Below are positions 36,310 through 45,126 of a stretch of 64,000 nt of DNA, piece after piece. The DNA lies in NCBI RefSeq assembly GCF_002848345.1, contig NZ_CP025429.1:124001-188000 (forward strand), given 5' to 3'. The notes beneath the pieces are model-generated. The model saw only the letters and a program-made list of their open reading frames with translations. It had not been told where the DNA came from and ran no database searches. The position numbers were made by a program, and so were the translations under genes. The DNA comes from Chromobacterium sp. ATCC 53434 (lineage in GTDB: Bacteria; Pseudomonadota; Gammaproteobacteria; Burkholderiales; Chromobacteriaceae). Position 1 is the first letter of the stretch. Each line of letters starts with the position of its first letter.

Positions 36310-39162
36310 TTATCGGAGTGGGACATCGATGCGGACCCCCACCTGTTTTGGACCGGCGGTCAGGCCGCCGCGGTAGCGGCTATCGTCCCGCTGGGCCTGC
36401 CATAGCCAGTTGCCTGTCAAATAACCGAGCAGACCGCCGACGACGACGTCGGACAGCCAGTGATCGCGGCTGGCCAGCCGCCCGCCGGCGCCCAGCGCCG
36501 CCGCGCCGTACAGCCAGGGCTGGTCGTATTCCTTGGCGAACGGCGTGACCGCGGCGAACAGCACGGCCGAGTGGTTGGAGGTGAAGCTGCTTTGCAGCCG
36601 GGACTGGCCGGACGGCTGGCCGCGCCACGGGCTGTCGCTGTCGCCGGGGCGCTGGCGGTTGACGGCGAATTTCAGCGCCTCGCTGCCGACCAGCGCGAAG
36701 GCGCTGGACTCCAGCGCGATCAGGCCGGTGTTGCTGAGCCTGTCGTCCCCCAGCGCGAAGGCGGCGCCGGACAGCGCGGCGGCGGCGTAGGGCAGGCCTT
36801 TGCCGAAGCGGCCCCAGTCCTTCATCAGCCGGTTGTCCTGATGGTTCTGGAAGGCGCGGTTGACCGGGCGGTCGAGTCCGGCGGCGGCCAGCGACAGCAC
36901 CGCGGCGGTGCCGAGCGAGGTGGCCTTGTCGTCGAACTGCAGCCATTGCCGGCCGCTGTCCTCCAGCCTGAGCCTGACCATCGGCCACGGGTGGTAGCTG
37001 GGCTGCGGCGGCGTCACCTTCGGCAGATTCTGCTCGTCCGGGCGCTCGGCGAAATTGCCCAGGCCGTCGTAGGCGTCGATGTCGCGCCTGGGATCGCTGA
37101 CGATGTCGTACAGGTCGCCCGGCGTCATCACCATCTGGCCGACGTCGCGCGTCCATGGCGACAGCGAGAAATCGCCGGTGGTGCGGGCGTCGAAGGTCAG
37201 CAGGCTGTTCAGCGGGATCGAGAAGAACAGGCCCTTGTCGTAATACGGCTTCGATGGCGTGCCGGGGCTGGTGATGTCGTGGCCGTTGGTCTTGGTGTAC
37301 CAGAAGCCGGCCTCGATGCCGGAGCGGAAGCGGCGTTTGAATTCCACGCGCGCGCCGTCGTCCTTGGCCAGGAAGCGGCCGGCGCGCATGGTGGCGGTGA
37401 TGCCCAAGGGCAGCCGGTAGTGCATCGAGGCGATGGCGGTGATGGTCTGGTAGTCCCGCGTGCCGAACCAGCCCTGATAATCGCGCTGCTGCAACGCGTC
37501 CACCGCCAGGTCGACGGCCCAGTTCCTGCCGGCGCCGGGGTAGTACAGCACCTGGCCGCCGGCGCCGCGGAACATTTCCTCGTAGATGCCGGCGGAGGCG
37601 CGGGCGTAGACCTCGGGGCCGAAATTCATGTACTGGTTGATCAGGAAGCGGTTGAGCTTGGGCGTCTTGACGCGCTTGTAGTCGGCGATGTCGGAGCGCA
37701 CGTGCGGCAACAGGCTGTTGGATGGCTGCGTCACCGCGGTGATGGTGTTGTAGAGGTCGGCGCTGAGCCCGCTGTCCAGATACAGCCCCTGGCCCAGTCT
37801 GCGCTTGTAGTTGGCCTCGGCCATGATGTCGTAGTGGAAGGCGCCGCTGGGGTCGTTGAAATACACGCCCATCTTCGGCGCCAGATGGAAGCGGTTGTCC
37901 TCCGGATCGTTGCTGGTCACCTGAACCAGGTCGCCTTCCTGATTGGTCAGCGCGTTCACCGCGACGTCCTCGCGCAGTGCCGCGGCCAGGTTTTTGGCTT
38001 CCAGCGGCTGCAACTCCTCGTCGCGGCCGGGTTTGATGCTGACGGTTTCCAGCAGGCGCGCCCGCGGCGTCTTGCCCAGCAGATAGTCGTTGAGCGCGGC
38101 CATGTCGTAGAAGCTGTAGGTGGCGATCGGCTGTTCCAGCTCGGTGTAGACGACACGGATTTCGCGGGTCTCCAGCGGCGCGAAGTACAGCGCGGTGCGC
38201 ACCGCGCGGCCGATCGCGCGGCCGACATTGGAGATGCGGCTGCTGCTCAACTCCAGCACCAGCGTGTCGCGCTGCATCGCGATGCGGATGTTCTTGTAGT
38301 CCTGCCTGGCCAGCGATTCGGCCAGCAGCCGGGCGCGGTCCGGCTGGTCGCGCCATTGCGCCAGCGTCGGCCGTGACGGCAGATCCGGCCCGCCGCTGAA
38401 GTAGGCCGGTTCCTGGATCTTGGGCACGAACTCCTTGACGTTCAGCGGGATGTCGATATGGGCGTTGATGCTGGCGTGGCTCCGCTGGTGCGCCAGCTGC
38501 AGCCCCAGCCAGCCCCATTGGTATTCGAGGCCGACCGCCGGGCCTTTGTTGCGCTGGGCGGCGAAGGTGCTGACTTCGTACGGATCCTTGCGGTAGTCGT
38601 TGGCGTCGTATTCGGCCACCAGCGACCAGTTGGGCAGGAAGCTGGGCGTGAAGCGCACGCCGCCGAAGACGCCCTGTATGCGGCCGCTGCCGTAGCCTAT
38701 CGAGGTTTCCAGACCGGGCAGCCAGTTCTTGCTGGCGACCAGGTATTTGCCTTTCCACAGCCGGTTGCCGACGATGTCGGTGACGCCGACGGCGATCTCC
38801 GGCATCAGCGCCGATTCGTCCCACAGCTTGAATTTGAGATCGATCGCCTTGTCCTTGTAGCGGCCGTAGCCGCCGCCGTAGGCGGGATCGTCGAAGCCGG
38901 GTATGCCGGCGATGGAGGTATAGCGGCCGGAAACCTCCAGCCAGGGCAGCACCGTGGTGGACGTCCATAGCGTGCCGTATGGCTTGTCGTAGCCGTAGCC
39001 GAGGCTGAAAGTGCCGTCGTCGCCGACCCGGGCCGAAGGCATGTTGATATAGCCTATCTGTCCGGTCAGCGATGGCTGCGCCAAAGCGCCGCAGGCGAAC
39101 AGCAGCGGCAATCCCCCTTGCAACATCCCTGTGGCCAGATAGCGTCTGGTTCTGTTGTGCAT
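36310..39162 (-). CDS. YjbH-type outer-membrane protein fused to a PAP2 phosphatase domain
   Basis: 950 residues. Signal peptide at 1-28 (ending ACGALAQ). The YjbH-like region covers ~30-700: it starts GQIGYINMPSARVGDDGTFSLGYGY and has beta-rich repeats such as PWLEVSGRYTSI. YjbH family members belong to exopolysaccharide loci. The C-terminal ~200 residues form a type 2 phosphatidic acid phosphatase-like domain with all three motifs: K831-x6-RP839 (KFAVNRQRP), SNH at 862-864 (TSNHSA) and R895-x5-H901-x3-D905 (RLASRDHWLSD). The fused enzyme may act on undecaprenyl pyrophosphate or phosphorylated glycan at the outer membrane or in the periplasm; that is inference. The 26-base gap to the exporter gene suggests co-expression. 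Confidence 0.88.
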   Translation of the reverse strand: MHNRTRRYLATGMLQGGLPLLFACGALAQPSLTGQIGYINMPSARVGDDGTFSLGYGYDKPYGTLWTSTTVLPWLEVSGRYTSIAGIPGFDDPAYGGGYGRYKDKAIDLKFKLWDESALMPEIAVGVTDIVGNRLWKGKYLVASKNWLPGLETSIGYGSGRIQGVFGGVRFTPSFLPNWSLVAEYDANDYRKDPYEVSTFAAQRNKGPAVGLEYQWGWLGLQLAHQRSHASINAHIDIPLNVKEFVPKIQEPAYFSGGPDLPSRPTLAQWRDQPDRARLLAESLARQDYKNIRIAMQRDTLVLELSSSRISNVGRAIGRAVRTALYFAPLETREIRVVYTELEQPIATYSFYDMAALNDYLLGKTPRARLLETVSIKPGRDEELQPLEAKNLAAALREDVAVNALTNQEGDLVQVTSNDPEDNRFHLAPKMGVYFNDPSGAFHYDIMAEANYKRRLGQGLYLDSGLSADLYNTITAVTQPSNSLLPHVRSDIADYKRVKTPKLNRFLINQYMNFGPEVYARASAGIYEEMFRGAGGQVLYYPGAGRNWAVDLAVDALQQRDYQGWFGTRDYQTITAIASMHYRLPLGITATMRAGRFLAKDDGARVEFKRRFRSGIEAGFWYTKTNGHDITSPGTPSKPYYDKGLFFSIPLNSLLTFDARTTGDFSLSPWTRDVGQMVMTPGDLYDIVSDPRRDIDAYDGLGNFAERPDEQNLPKVTPPQPSYHPWPMVRLRLEDSGRQWLQFDDKATSLGTAAVLSLAAAGLDRPVNRAFQNHQDNRLMKDWGRFGKGLPYAAAALSGAAFALGDDRLSNTGLIALESSAFALVGSEALKFAVNRQRPGDSDSPWRGQPSGQSRLQSSFTSNHSAVLFAAVTPFAKEYDQPWLYGAAALGAGGRLASRDHWLSDVVVGGLLGYLTGNWLWQAQRDDSRYRGGLTAGPKQVGVRIDVPLR

Positions 39163-39513
39163 TACTGCAGTCCGGGTTTATTGGATGCAGCTGTCGCTGC
39201 TTATTGCAAGCCTGCCGGAATAGGCGGCCCCCCTGGTCGGTGCGGCGCCGGGATCGCAAGAGAGCGGGAGGAGAATGTCGACGACCAGGCGCGGCGAACG
39301 CGTTGGCGATGCCGGATGGCCTGGGTTCCTGCGCAGCCCCTTGGATGCGTCGGCGAGCCGGCAGCCTGCGCTGCCTGACGCACGTCGATTCAGCCTTATG
39401 AACAACCGTTTGCCGAGAAAGCCGGCTTATTTGTAATTGTCGCCAGGCCGCCCGGCGGAATGTCCGCCGGACAGCCTGACGCGTACAACGATGTCGCTTG
39501 TCGTCGCCCGCAC
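39163..39513. other. 351-base gap between the YjbE-like and YjbH-PAP2 genes
   Basis: No credible gene. It holds a perfect hairpin, CCGGCGGA (39452-39459) / TCCGCCGG (39463-39470) with loop ATG, 44 bases past the YjbE-like stop. No T-run follows on the minus strand, so partial termination or processing is possible, giving more yjbE than downstream message. The rest may contain a second promoter, but I cannot place one. Confidence 0.5.
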
Positions 39514-39813
39514 CTAGTGGTGGGTGGCGGCGGAGTGGCTGGAGGAGGAGTTGCTGTTGCTGGAGACGGCCACGGCGGCGGCCATGGCGGCGCCGATGGC
39601 GGCGATGGTGCCTACGCTGAGACCGGCGATGCCGGCGGTGGTGCCGGCGACGCCGGCGGTACCGGCAGTGGCGGTGCCCGCGGTGCCGGCCGTTCCGCCG
39701 GTGCCGGCTGCGCCGGTGGTGTCGGCGCCAGCGGCGCCGGCTTCTTCAGCGGCGAAGGCCGGGGCGGCCAGCGCGGCGGACAGGGCGATGACGAGGAGGG
39801 GCTTTAGCAGCAT
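39514..39813 (-). CDS. YjbE-like secreted Gly/Ala/Thr-rich small protein
   Basis: 99 residues with a signal peptide (MLLKPLLVIALSAALAAPAFA). The mature part is low complexity: repeated G-T-A steps (GTAGTAGTATAGTAG), a hydrophobic centre (IAAIGAAMAAAVAVSS) and an Asn/Ser/His tail. E. coli YjbE, first gene of the yjbEFGH exopolysaccharide operon, has the same size and style. Together with the following YjbH-like, Wza-like and Wzz genes this supports a yjb-type locus. The repetitive DNA makes it prone to slippage. Confidence 0.75.
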   Translation of the reverse strand: MLLKPLLVIALSAALAAPAFAAEEAGAAGADTTGAAGTGGTAGTAGTATAGTAGVAGTTAGIAGLSVGTIAAIGAAMAAAVAVSSNSNSSSSHSAATHH

Positions 39814-39879
39814 GACGAATCCTTTGCTCGAAATGGAACGACGGAAATCATGGAACCTTAACTACTCATCACTGATGGT

Positions 39880-39895
39880 ATGTGAAAAATCACAT
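39880..39895. promoter_or_regulatory. Dyad upstream of the yjbE-like gene
   Basis: Perfect inverted repeat ATGTGA-AAAA-TCACAT, 67 bases before the start of the exopolysaccharide cluster. The half-sites match the Crp/Vfr core TGTGA/TCACA, but the spacer is four, not six, bases. A Crp-like or c-di-GMP-responsive regulator is possible. Confidence 0.5.
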
Positions 39896-39947
39896 TTTTC
39901 AAGCCTAATCCTATGACGGATGTGTGACGGCGCCGTCGCCGCGGTGC

Positions 39948-40889
39948 TCAGTCCAGCCAGAAATCGACGCGCCGGCGATGCGCCAGCAACAGCTTCTGAA
40001 ACACGGCGGGATCCTTGGTATACGTCAGTTCCCCGCAGGTCGGCTGGTACAGGTCCTGCAAGCGGGAAACCCAGAATCGCAGCGCGGCGGCGCGCAGCAT
40101 AACCGGCCAGACGTCGCGCTCCTCCTGGCCTAATGGCCGTTCCGACTGGTAGCCGGCGAGCAAGGCGCGCGCCAGTTCGTCGTCCAGTTCGCCGTCATCG
40201 CGCCGGGCCCAGTCGTTGACGGCGATGGCCAGGTCGTACAGCAAGATGTCGTTGCAGGCGTAGTAGAAGTCGATGAAGCCGGCGATCGTGTCGCCGTGCA
40301 TCAGCACATTGTCGCGGAACAGGTCGGCGTGGATCACGCCGGCCGGCAGGTGGTCGAAGCGGTGGCCGTCCTGGAACTGGATTTCCTCGCGCAGCGCATC
40401 GGCCAGTTCGGCCGGCAACTGCGGATACAGCTGCTGAGCCGTGCGGCACCACCAGCGCGGTCCGCGCGGATTCTCCATCCGCAGCGGAAAGGTGGCGCCG
40501 GCCTTGTGCATCTGCGCCAGCATTTCGCCGACCGCGCGGCACTGGACGTCGCTGGGACTCTCGATATCGCCGCCGTCCAGGCAGCTGACCAGACAGGCCG
40601 GCTTGCCGGCCAGCATGGACGCGAAGTTGTCGCTATGGTCGGCGATCGGCGCCGGGCAGGCGACGCCGTGCTTCGCCAGATGGCTCATCAGCGACAGGTA
40701 GTACGGCAGTTCGTCCAGCCGTAGCGTTTCGAACAGCGTCAGCACATAGCGGCCGTGGGTGGTGGTGACGAAGTAATTGGTATTGGTGATGCCCGCCGCG
40801 ATGCCCTGCAGCTCCTGCAACTGGCCGAGCGCGTAGCCTTGCAGCCATTGCCGCAGGCTGTCGCGGCCGACCGTGGTGTAAACCGACAT
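39948..40889 (-). CDS. thrB: Homoserine kinase (APH-fold type)
   Basis: 313 residues. Phosphorylates homoserine in threonine synthesis. This is the ThrB form with an aminoglycoside-phosphotransferase fold found in beta/gamma-proteobacteria: LQGIAAGITNTNYFVTT N-lobe, catalytic HADLFRDNVLMHG, metal-binding GFIDFYYACNDILLYDLAI. It follows a DUF2782 gene by ten bases, with polA nearby, a common neighbourhood in this group. Confidence 0.95.
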   Translation of the reverse strand: MSVYTTVGRDSLRQWLQGYALGQLQELQGIAAGITNTNYFVTTTHGRYVLTLFETLRLDELPYYLSLMSHLAKHGVACPAPIADHSDNFASMLAGKPACLVSCLDGGDIESPSDVQCRAVGEMLAQMHKAGATFPLRMENPRGPRWWCRTAQQLYPQLPAELADALREEIQFQDGHRFDHLPAGVIHADLFRDNVLMHGDTIAGFIDFYYACNDILLYDLAIAVNDWARRDDGELDDELARALLAGYQSERPLGQEERDVWPVMLRAAALRFWVSRLQDLYQPTCGELTYTKDPAVFQKLLLAHRRRVDFWLD

Positions 40890-40899
40890 GCCGCCTCCG

Positions 40900-41229
40900 T
40901 CAGAAACGCACCAGGACCCAGCGCGGGATCACGATGCGGGTGGACGGGTCTATCTGTTTCATCACGCCGGAACCGTTGTCGTCTATCAGGTAATAGGGCA
41001 CGCCGTGTCCCGGGGTCACCTTGACCATGTACAGCTGGCCGTTCAGGCGGTATTCCTCGATCTTCTCGTCGCCTTTCTGGATCAGACGCACCTCCGGTTC
41101 CGGTTCGGCGGCGGAGGCCGGGCTGATCGCCGGCGGCGGCGGCACCACGGCCTTGGCCGGCGCGGAGGCGTCGGCGGCGAAGGCGGGGGCCAAGGGCAGC
41201 AGCAGGAGGAGGGCGGTGAGACGGCGCAT
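40900..41229 (-). CDS. DUF2782-family secreted protein
   Basis: 109 residues from the ATG at 41229 (AAGGAC upstream). Signal peptide MRRLTALLLLLPLAPAFA, a Pro/Ala-rich linker (KAVVPPPPAISPAS), then the conserved domain EVRLIQKGDEKIEEYRLNGQLYM through IDPSTRIVIPRWVLVRF. The function of the family is unknown; it is regularly next to thrB and polA. Confidence 0.88.
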   Translation of the reverse strand: MRRLTALLLLLPLAPAFAADASAPAKAVVPPPPAISPASAAEPEPEVRLIQKGDEKIEEYRLNGQLYMVKVTPGHGVPYYLIDDNGSGVMKQIDPSTRIVIPRWVLVRF

Positions 41230-41413
41230 GGTTTGTCCTTTTTGTATGGGGGCTTGGCGCTGGTTGACGATCTTTTCCGGGCGTTTCGGGGCGGTTTGCC
41301 GCCGGCGCGCGGCTTCGCCGGCCATGCCTGACGGTGAATGATACTGCGGCGGGGCGTTTTTCGCGCCCCGCGTCCGGCAGAAAACGGCGGCGGAGAAGAC
41401 CTTGAATCGCTTC

Positions 41414-42142
41414 TTACAGATTGAGCAGCTGTTCGCGCTCTTCGGGCAGCGCGTCGAAGCCGCGGGTTTCATAGTGTTTGAAAATGGTGTCGACGATCTG
41501 CTGCGGATCGTCTATCAACTGGATCAGGTTCAAGTCGTCGGGATTGATCATGCCCTCGCTGACCAGCCTGTCCTTGACCCAGTCGAGCAGGCCGGCCCAG
41601 AACTCGCTGCAGCACAGGATGATCGGAATCTTGCGGCTCTTGCCGGTCTGAATCAGCGTCAGCGCCTCGAACATCTCGTCCAGCGTGCCGAAGCCGCCCG
41701 GCATCACCACATAGGCGATCGCGTGCTTGACGAACATCACCTTGCGGCTGAAGAAGTGATTGAACTTGACCGCCAGGTCCTGGTAATCGTTGGGCTTCTG
41801 TTCGTGCGGCAGCACGATGTTCAACGCAACGGACGGACTTCTGCCGTAGAATGCCCCCTTGTTGGCGGCCTCCATGATGCCGGGGCCGCCGCCGGATATC
41901 ACCGAGAAGCCGGAGTCGGACAGGCGCCGCGCGACATCCTCGGTCAGTTTGTAGTATTTGTGATCGCGCGGCGTGCGCGCGCTGCCGAATATGCTGACGG
42001 CCGGCGTGATGCCTTGCAGCTCCTCCGCCGACTCGACAAACTCCGACAGGATCTTCATCACGTGCCAGGCTTCGCGCGAGCGGAAGCGCTGCATCATGGC
42101 GTGACGGTCGCTGGTCTGCGGTAATTTATCGGACAAGCTCAT
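41414..42142 (-). CDS. LOG-family protein (TIGR00730 Rossmann fold)
   Basis: 242 residues. Signature motifs SGGGPGIMEAANKGA and PGGFGTLDEMFEAL identify the lysine-decarboxylase-like (LOG) family; some members are cytokinin riboside phosphoribohydrolases or nucleotide 5'-monophosphate nucleosidases. Divergent from polA with only 12 bases between starts, so the two promoters must overlap each other's coding region. Confidence 0.9.
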   Translation of the reverse strand: MSLSDKLPQTSDRHAMMQRFRSREAWHVMKILSEFVESAEELQGITPAVSIFGSARTPRDHKYYKLTEDVARRLSDSGFSVISGGGPGIMEAANKGAFYGRSPSVALNIVLPHEQKPNDYQDLAVKFNHFFSRKVMFVKHAIAYVVMPGGFGTLDEMFEALTLIQTGKSRKIPIILCCSEFWAGLLDWVKDRLVSEGMINPDDLNLIQLIDDPQQIVDTIFKHYETRGFDALPEEREQLLNL

Positions 42143-42154
42143 ACTCTGCCTCTT

Positions 42155-44944
42155 ATGAAAACATTGTTATTGATCGACGGCTCTTCTTACTTGTACCGCG
42201 CCTTTCACGCGATGCCCGATTTGCGATCCCCGGATGGCCGCCCGGTGGGGGCTGTCTATGGCATGGTCAACATGCTCAGGCGGCTGGAGAAGGAGCTTGA
42301 GTTCGATTATAGCGCCTGCGTCTTTGACGCGAAGGGCAAGACCTTCCGCGACGACCTGTACCCCGAATACAAGGCCAATCGCCCGTCGATGCCCGAGGAG
42401 CTCGCTTCCCAGATTACGGCGGTCCACGACGTGGTGCAAGCATCCGGCTGGCCGATGCTGGTGGTGCCGGGGGTGGAGGCCGACGACGTGATCGGCACGC
42501 TGGCGCGCAGCGCCGCCGCGGCCGGCATCAAGGTGGTCGTTTCCACCGGCGACAAGGACATGGCGCAGCTGGTGACCCCGGACGTCACCCTGGTCAACAC
42601 GATGACCAACGAGCTGCTGGACGAGGCCGGCGTCAAGGAGAAGTTCGGCGTGCCGCCGACCTTGATCATCGACTACCTGACCTTGATCGGCGACAAGGTG
42701 GACAATGTGCCCGGCGTCGACAAGTGCGGCCCGAAGACCGCGGTCAAGTGGCTGGAGGAGTACGGCAATCTGGACGCCATCGTCGCCCAGGCCGGCGGCA
42801 TCGGCGGCAAGGTCGGCGAGAACCTGCGCGCGGCGCTGGACTGGCTGCCTATGGGCAAGCGGCTGATCACCATCGACTGCGAGGTCGATCTGGCGACCGA
42901 TCTGCCGCAGGGCCTGCCGGGCCTGCAGCATGGGCAGAAGGACAAGCCGCGGCTGGCCGAATTGTTCAAGGACCTGGGCTTCCGCACTTTCTACCGCGAG
43001 ATGACCGAGGGCGAGGACATGCCGGCGGTCGCGCAGCGCAGCGCCGACGCGCCGCGCGGCGGCGAGGCCCAGGGCGACATGTTCGCCGCGCCGGCCGCCG
43101 AGCCGGCTTTGCAGGCGGCCCCGTCCGACGGCGCGCTGGCGCGCCACTACGAAACCATCCTGACCGAGGCGCAGCTGGACGGCTGGTTGGCCAAGCTGGC
43201 GGCCGCCGAGGTGGTGTCGTTCGACACCGAAACCACCAGCCTCGATCCGATGCAGGCGCGCATCGTCGGCGTCAGCTTCTCGGTGGAGGCCGGCCACGCC
43301 GCCTACCTGCCGCTGGCGCACCATTACGCCGGCGCGCCGGAGCAGCTGCCGCTGGACGCAAGCTTGGCCAGGCTCAAGCCGTGGCTGGAGGACGCCGGCA
43401 AGAAGAAGTGCGGCCAGAACCTGAAGTACGACTGCCACGTGCTGGCCAACCACGGCATCGCCTTGCGCGGCGTCGTCGACGATTCGATGCTGGCCTCCTA
43501 CGTGCTGGAAAGCCACCAGCGCCACAATATGGACGATCTGGCGCGACGCCATCTGGGCGAGAACACCGTCAGCTACGAGGACATCTGCGGCAAGGGCGCC
43601 AAGCAGATCGGCTTCGGCGAGGTCGACGTCGACATCGCCGGCAATTACTCGGCCGAGGACGCCGACATCACGCTCAGGCTCAACCAGTATTTCGCCCGGG
43701 AGCTGTCCGGCGATCTGGAAAAAGTCTACCGCGACATCGAGCTGCCGGTGGCCGAAGTGCTGTTCAAGATGGAACGGCACGGCGTGCTGATAGACCGCGA
43801 CAAGCTGGCCGCGCAGAGCCATCAACTGGGTAGCCAGATGCTGCAATTGGAGCAGCGAGCCTATGAGTTGGCCGGTCAGCCGTTCAATCTGAATTCGCCG
43901 AAGCAGTTGCAGGAAATCCTGTTCGGCAAACTGGCGATTCCGACCAAGGGCGTCAAGAAGACGCCCAGCGGTGGCTATTCCACCGACGAATCGGTGTTGG
44001 AGCAGTTGGCGCTGGACCACCCGCTGCCGAAGTGCATCCTGGAATACCGCGGCCTGGCCAAGCTGAAGTCCACCTATACCGACAAGCTGCCGGCGCTGAT
44101 TTATCCACAGACCGGCCGCGTCCACACGACTTATGCACAGGCGGTGGCGATCACCGGCCGGTTGGCCAGCAACGATCCGAACCTGCAGAACATCCCGGTG
44201 CGCACCGCCGAGGGCCGCCGCGTCCGCGAGGCTTTCATCGCGCCGGCCGGCTGGCGGATCGTGTCGGCCGACTATTCGCAGATCGAGCTGCGCATCATGG
44301 CCCACTTGTCCGACGACGAGGGCATGCTGAAGGCCTTCGCCAGCGGCGAGGACATCCACCGCGCCACCGCCGCCGAAGTGTTCGGCGTCGAACTGGCGGC
44401 GGTGACGTCGGACCAGCGCCGCGCCGCCAAGGCGATCAACTTCGGCCTGATCTACGGCATGAGCGCCTTCGGCCTGGCGGCTCAGCTCGATATCGAGCGC
44501 AGCGCCGCCCAGCAGTACATCGACCGCTATTTCATGCGTTATCCGGGCGTGGCCGAGTATATGCAGACCACGCGGGAGAAGGCGCGCGAGCAGGGCTATG
44601 TCGAGACCGTGTTCGGCCGCCGGCTGTATCTGCCGGACATCAAGCTCAGCAACCCCGGCCGCCGCGCCGGCGCCGAGCGCGCGGCGATCAACGCGCCGAT
44701 GCAGGGCACCGCCGCCGACCTGATCAAGCTGGCGATGATCGCGGTGCAGGACTGGCTGGAGCGCGACGGTTTGCAAAGCAAGCTGATCATGCAGGTGCAC
44801 GACGAACTGGTGCTGGAAGTGCCGGACGCCGAACTGGAGCGGGTCAAGCGCCGACTGCCGGAAATCATGGCCGGCGCGGCCGAGCTGAAAGTGCCGCTGC
44901 TGGCCGAGGTCGGCGCCGGCGGCAGCTGGGAAGCCGCGCACTGA
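42155..44944 (+). CDS. polA: DNA polymerase I
   Basis: 929 residues. The 5'-3' exonuclease is at ~1-260 (LLIDGSSYLYRAFHA; VEADDVIGTLA; STGDKDMAQL). The 3'-5' exonuclease is at ~330-510 with an intact DxE motif (VVSFDTETTSLDPM). The polymerase domain is at ~530-929 with motif A (SADYSQIELRIMAHLS), motif B (RRAAKAINFGLIYGMSAFG) and motif C (MQVHDELVLEVP). Acts in Okazaki-fragment processing and repair. Full length, unremarkable. Confidence 0.98.
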   Translation: MKTLLLIDGSSYLYRAFHAMPDLRSPDGRPVGAVYGMVNMLRRLEKELEFDYSACVFDAKGKTFRDDLYPEYKANRPSMPEELASQITAVHDVVQASGWPMLVVPGVEADDVIGTLARSAAAAGIKVVVSTGDKDMAQLVTPDVTLVNTMTNELLDEAGVKEKFGVPPTLIIDYLTLIGDKVDNVPGVDKCGPKTAVKWLEEYGNLDAIVAQAGGIGGKVGENLRAALDWLPMGKRLITIDCEVDLATDLPQGLPGLQHGQKDKPRLAELFKDLGFRTFYREMTEGEDMPAVAQRSADAPRGGEAQGDMFAAPAAEPALQAAPSDGALARHYETILTEAQLDGWLAKLAAAEVVSFDTETTSLDPMQARIVGVSFSVEAGHAAYLPLAHHYAGAPEQLPLDASLARLKPWLEDAGKKKCGQNLKYDCHVLANHGIALRGVVDDSMLASYVLESHQRHNMDDLARRHLGENTVSYEDICGKGAKQIGFGEVDVDIAGNYSAEDADITLRLNQYFARELSGDLEKVYRDIELPVAEVLFKMERHGVLIDRDKLAAQSHQLGSQMLQLEQRAYELAGQPFNLNSPKQLQEILFGKLAIPTKGVKKTPSGGYSTDESVLEQLALDHPLPKCILEYRGLAKLKSTYTDKLPALIYPQTGRVHTTYAQAVAITGRLASNDPNLQNIPVRTAEGRRVREAFIAPAGWRIVSADYSQIELRIMAHLSDDEGMLKAFASGEDIHRATAAEVFGVELAAVTSDQRRAAKAINFGLIYGMSAFGLAAQLDIERSAAQQYIDRYFMRYPGVAEYMQTTREKAREQGYVETVFGRRLYLPDIKLSNPGRRAGAERAAINAPMQGTAADLIKLAMIAVQDWLERDGLQSKLIMQVHDELVLEVPDAELERVKRRLPEIMAGAAELKVPLLAEVGAGGSWEAAH

Positions 44945-44970
44945 GCCGATATCGTTGTTGCCAGAATGGA

Positions 44971-44996
44971 AACGGCGCCTGACGGCGCCGTTTTTG
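44971..44996 (+). terminator. Terminator of polA
   Basis: Stem AACGGCGCC / GGCGCCGTT (44971-44979, 44984-44992), loop TGAC, T-run to 44995. Confidence 0.9.
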
Positions 44997-45126
44997 CGTC
45001 CATTCCGGCCTGCGCTTTGGGCTGGATTCCCACATTGAAAACCGGGCTTTGGTACAGGTATCGATGGTGGAGGACCGGTTGGACTTCCATAATCAATCCC
45101 TCCCAGGATGGATGTGGAGCATTGCG

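Noticed and set aside
36380..39259. 959-residue minus-strand open frame in another phase
   Set aside because: Frame-shifted shadow of the YjbH-PAP2 gene; Arg-rich with no motifs, whereas the other phase has signal peptide and PAP2 motifs.
39072..39401. 109-residue plus-strand open frame in the yjbE-yjbH gap
   Set aside because: Cys/Arg-rich random-like composition, overlaps the signal peptide region of YjbH-PAP2 in antisense, no ribosome-binding site.
42167..44941. 924-residue minus-strand open frame
   Set aside because: Antisense to polA, which is complete with all catalytic motifs.
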